Assembly (NCBI GenBank): GCA_030062745.1
Contig: CP099846.1
Coordinates: 496,001 to 560,000 of the forward strand
Length of the DNA: 64,000 nt
Direction of reading: 5' to 3'
Origin: Capitulum mitella
Lineage: Eukaryota; Arthropoda; Thecostraca; Pollicipedomorpha; Pollicipedidae
Shown: in pieces, positions 60,401 through 64,000 of the stretch
Numbering within the stretch: the stretch's first letter is position 1
Layout of the letters: the number at the start of each line of letters is the position of its first letter
Program-made: the position numbers and the translations under genes
The notes under the pieces: model-generated
The model's database searches: none
What the model saw: the letters and a program-made list of their open reading frames with translations, nothing else
Told to the model about the DNA's origin: nothing

Positions 60401-61703
60401 TGCCGTTGTTGTGCGATATCCCTTGCTTTATCTCGCATGCGGTTATCATATGCATAATATGGCAGAACGTTGTTATCTGGTCGACGTTTGTCTTCCAAAC
60501 TGTGCATCAACGACATACCTCTGTAAAAAATACATTTCTTCGCACATATGTGACCCGAAAACTGCACCTGAAGGTCAATGAGGCTATGTGGGGCAAAATG
60601 CAAGGCCACTTTTGAACTGGCGCGGGTCAAAACATAGGGTTGATGTGGTTTAAATGAAGGAGGTTAACAGTCAGAAAAAAACAATCGTTTTCAAGGCAAA
60701 AATGCATGATTTAATAAAGGTCACTTCCACATAGCAAGTCAATCAAAACAAAGAAAAGGCATGTCCCTATGGGCTACATTAAGATATATGCAGATTTTTG
60801 GTGGTTTCACTTGTACACCAAGGTCGCATGTAAGTGCTGCTGGAATACCAGGTTGGAAGACCCTGGCCCCCTTAGGCAAAATTCCTTAGACGAGGCCCTG
60901 ATCATTGCGCAATCACAACGCCAAGCTTTAGGTTCGTTTTCGTCTTTGTCTCACCAGGTTCACAGAAGTGGCTGAGGGTTGATACAGGCTTGAACTCCCT
61001 GTACTGCCGAAGGTGGCTAAATGGGGAATATTGGCAAGGACTGAATATGGACGTTCCTCCACCAGCAAGGATTAGGGCTGCAAAGCAATGTATTATCAAA
61101 TTATGCTCAGTTTCCCGTTTTATGTGAGGAAGATGCATCAGAACTTTCATCACGTGATGTGCGCTAAGGCGTTTTTCGAGGTCACTGAAATACTGACAAA
61201 TGCATTTTTTATTGACTTTTAAATAATGCAGTGGTTTAAAACCAAGACTAACTACTCAACAGTTTTGACATATTTCCCATGGCACCAAGACTGCTTTCAA
61301 ATCAAGGAAGCGTGATTCAGGAGTCATCTGCCAATTGCATTTAAGCAGGCAAATAAGCATTCGTAATTCTGGTTTTCATCGATTATAAGAATGCCGTCGC
61401 TCGCTTTGCTCGCTCACACCGTCTGAATTAGGCAGATAGTAAGCTTTTGCCCGCCATCTGAGGGAACCTTGAGACTTGCGACCTCGTAACGTTTAGTTGG
61501 CTAGTCCGTGGACCTAGGTCACGAGTGCACGTCTAACACACTTCAAAGTGCAACCAAGAGACGTAAATTCTTTTCGTTTAGCGTTACCTTGTTTCGTAGG
61601 AGTCGAAACCACTATTATGTCACAACTGCGTGATCGGCAATAATCTTTGGGATTCGCTTCAAACCAGTCACCGCCGGTCTGTAAGCTGAAAAGAGTAACT
61701 TAC

Positions 61704-61765
61704 CATTTTTGCAGACGATTGGTTCTACCTGCCACTCATTTTCGTTAAAAAGAGCTGTGATAAAG
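61704..61765 (-). CDS. Proposed exon 1 of the Na+/K+-ATPase: leader plus ATG start codon
   Basis: On the minus strand an ATG at 61706-61704 is followed directly by GTAAGTTAC, a near-perfect splice donor. A phase-0 exon ending in the start codon joins in frame to the acceptor at 53184, giving a start of Met-Ala-Ser-Lys-Lys before the rest of the pump. Family members often put only one to four codons in exon 1, so this fits. The leader upstream (about 61707-61765; 5' end unknown) has a tiny uORF of four codons. This would make an 8.5-kb intron. The link is inferred from splice phase alone; another small exon could exist instead. Confidence 0.4.
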
Positions 61766-62093
61766 ATACAATCAATGCTCCACAGTTTCTAGAGCAAAGA
61801 TACGTGGCTTGGCAAACTGTTAGCTGGCTCTTCTTTTTAAAGACTGATTCGTACGCCAAAATGCCGAAATACTGCCCAAAAGCTCAAACGCAAACCTCGT
61901 GCAATATATGCGTGGTAGAAAACAAAGAGGGTCTTCGGATATGAGACAGCCAAAAAACAGTTCGAGTGTGGGCGAGCAGAGCTCCAAATATTCCACGCCA
62001 TTCGGTTCGTTTACGTGATATGCCGTTTAGAAGAACTTCCGACATGTACGTTATTCATATACCACATTCATACGTCGATTTCACGTAAAGACA

Positions 62094-63150
62094 TACAGGG
62101 TGTCCCAAAAGTAAGGATGTTCATTAAACAGATCGAACGTGAAAATATATGATCAAAATGAAAAATAATGTCGCGTCGTCTTTTTTTTAATTTGGCGGAT
62201 TCTTTCATTCCCAAATTTACCCCTTTCTAGTCACCATCTACCTCGCAGCATCTGGAAGAACCAAGCTGATCGAGTCCTACTTTCAAACAAATTCGGCGAC
62301 TGCTGCTGCACGCCTCTTCCGCAGAAAGTTTAAGCCATAAAACGCATCGACCAGGAGATGTATTCTGGGTTAAGCGCAAGTTTCAGGAGCACGGGTTTGT
62401 GCTCAATCTTCCCAGAGCCGGCAGGCCATCGCTTCGGTCTGGGGACAACATCGACTTGGTGGAAGTGCCGGCACAGTTAAACCCCAAATACCCATCTCAA
62501 GAAGACGTCAATTCACCGCATTTTGAAGGGGAAACTTAACCTCCCTGCATAAGAAACCACACGTTCTGAACGAAGATGACAAGGCGGAAAGGATCAAAAT
62601 GTGCCAGTGGTCTGAAGGCAAGACGTACCACATCAGCTAGTGGATCAGCCACGTCTAGTTCTCAGAGGACACTCATTTTTGTCTCAATGGTGCGGTGAAA
62701 GGGCAAAAGTACCGACAGTGGAACAGCACATACCCTGAGGACCACACACTGGCGTCATGCAGCAGGAGGAGCACAGCGTGGGTTGCTATGAACTCACGAA
62801 GCATCGTCGGGCCTTTTTGGTTTGAGGGCGACGGTGGAAAAACCTTACGGTGACCCAGAGACATTACTGAGAGATCATCCGCAAGTTGGCCGTCTGCCTC
62901 CGTCGTCGCACAGGAGCTGGCTTCTTTTCAGAGTGGTTCCGCAAGATGGCGCTCCATCCTACACAGCGACTGCAACAAGACGCATGTTCTGCGAGACTTT
63001 TGGAGAAAGAGTCATCTCTCTCAAGACCGACAACATCTGGGCGCCTCACTGACCAGATCTCAGACCTTTGGGCTTTTTCCCTGGGTTCATACGAAGAACC
63101 TGCTTTCCAAGACAAGACAAGACAAGGACAGTGCAGGATCTAATGGTCGA
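62094..63150 (+). mobile_element. Dead mariner-like element (CAGGGTGTCCC terminus)
   Basis: The left end, TA followed by CAGGGTGTCCCAAAAGTA, is typical of a widespread arthropod and invertebrate mariner-like group. Downstream, in several frames broken by stops and shifts, lie recognisable transposase pieces. They are the N-terminal DNA-binding stretch (RTKLIESYFQTNS), the first catalytic block (FSEDTHFCLNG, usually FSDE..F.LNG), the QDGA block (62946 onward) and the PDL.PLGFF.W block near 63045. No matching right terminus was found by 64000. It lies about 0.4 kb upstream of the proposed ATPase first exon. Confidence 0.75.
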
Positions 63151-64000
63151 ATGTTCAGCAGGTGAACTTACAACCTTTGGCTCTGAATGACCTCATATGA
63201 TCTCATAGTCACCTTGGCTTCCTTTCATAGTGACCGAAAATCTCTCCAATCATTTGAATGGGCAATATTTCTAGAACTCCTGTTGATGATGGTCGCGACT
63301 AAGGGTCTAAAAATATGCCAGTATTTGTTTTGGTACCTAAATGTAAATTTCAAGATCGGCCCAGGTTTGTTCCAGACATTGCAGACACGCCTGTGCGTGC
63401 CTGCAGGTTACAACCAAGGCCAGCCGGACTTCGGGCCCCCATGGATGGAGACGGACCTGGCATTCCTGTGAAAAGAAATCATGTCTTAAAGGCCGTACAT
63501 ACACACATAATACACTGAACTCAAGTTAAAAAATAACGCTCACCTTAATCAAAAGCACACAAACGCCTTCTAACCCAAGAAATGGTTTTTGTGCGAATGA
63601 CATCTAAGAGCGTAGTGTGCTGGCAAAACATAGTATATACATGTATTTCACATTGGCATTGAGCTCTATAAGTTCGACATAAACGAAAATGATTTTGGTT
63701 TCAAGATGGGAAATTCGTAGATACATTTCGAACATACCGTTGAATGTCACATTTCCGCATTACCTTTTGTGTATGCAGTTATATTCATTTGCAATGCATA
63801 CCTAGCCGTATTTATTTTGCTTCAAGTGTTCGTGTGACGTTCAACACTTGTCCGTCTATACATTGTACCTTTGTGCACACATTGTTTGATAATCATGTCG
63901 TTGGGACAATTTTGGCTCAGTTCCATCTTTGTTAACGTAAAATGTATAATGCACGGCTATGTGTGAAGGAGGTGATTCCTTAGTGCGCGGCGCCGAGGAC
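63151..64000. other. Right edge, no recognised feature
   Basis: Unique-looking sequence. No transposon end matching the mariner element at 62.1 kb and no splice-bounded frame that I can support. Confidence 0.35.

Larger units (their letters stand above)
53184..61703 (-). other. Proposed first intron of the ATPase gene, filled with mobile DNA
   Basis: If the proposed first exon is right this is one 8.5-kb intron. It contains an antisense LINE (53.3-55.0 kb) broken by a mariner fragment and by a T-rich block, a TTAA-flanked element (56.3-57.5 kb), and a pair of about 185-bp repeats near 57.66-57.98 kb related to DNA at 32.48-32.61 kb. From 58.1 to 61.7 kb I see AT-rich sequence and no recognisable exon. 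ORFs of 110-140 codons there have no family resemblance. Confidence 0.4.

Overview
This is a 64 kb piece of an animal (metazoan) nuclear genome, most likely an invertebrate and probably a protostome. The evidence is a complete-looking Na+/K+-ATPase alpha subunit with consensus splice signals, decayed LINE, Penelope-like, Tc1/mariner and hAT-type transposons, and a tRNA-derived SINE head. CpG content is a mosaic, with one CpG-starved block among CpG-rich DNA, as in invertebrates that methylate gene bodies. I cannot fix the phylum. There are no prokaryotic features.

Layout. (1) 1-2.8 kb: two direct copies of a 0.5 kb dispersed repeat and a fresh 276-bp tandem duplication. (2) 2.8-28.5 kb: a long GC- and CpG-rich block with no recognisable protein gene. 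It carries at least six unrelated minisatellites with units of 30, 32, 37/74, 40 and about 50 bp, several with an inverted repeat in every unit. A LINE tail (19.2-19.9 kb) and a decayed copy of an element family with an HGK..DG.G.T.KR signature (22.2-23.1 kb, minus strand) lie inside it. Most long open frames here are by-products of GC richness or of tandem repeats. (3) 29.2-30.6 kb: a CpG-depleted island holding what looks like the last two exons of a minus-strand gene I cannot name. (4) 30.6-49 kb: a transposon and satellite landscape. It contains hAT-like MITEs, a 230-bp repeat array split by a TTAA-flanked element, and a 143/144-bp satellite packed with AGGTCA nuclear-receptor half-sites that ends in inverted units. 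It also has a Penelope-like GIY-YIG remnant and a nearly intact Tc1/mariner element inserted in a G/C-rich dispersed repeat. (5) 50.1-61.7 kb, minus strand: the Na+/K+-ATPase alpha gene. Residues 2 to about 1026 lie in one uninterrupted exon; a proposed first exon ends in ATG directly on a GTAAGT donor 8.5 kb upstream. The intron is filled with a LINE, a mariner fragment and another TTAA element. (6) 62.1-63.2 kb: a dead mariner-like element just upstream of the proposed ATPase first exon.

The only gene whose product and role I am sure of is the ATPase pump. The rest is mainly mobile and satellite DNA; several layers can be ordered by nesting, such as Tc1 inside the G/C-rich repeat, TTAA element A inside the 230-bp array, and mariner inside a LINE inside the ATPase intron.
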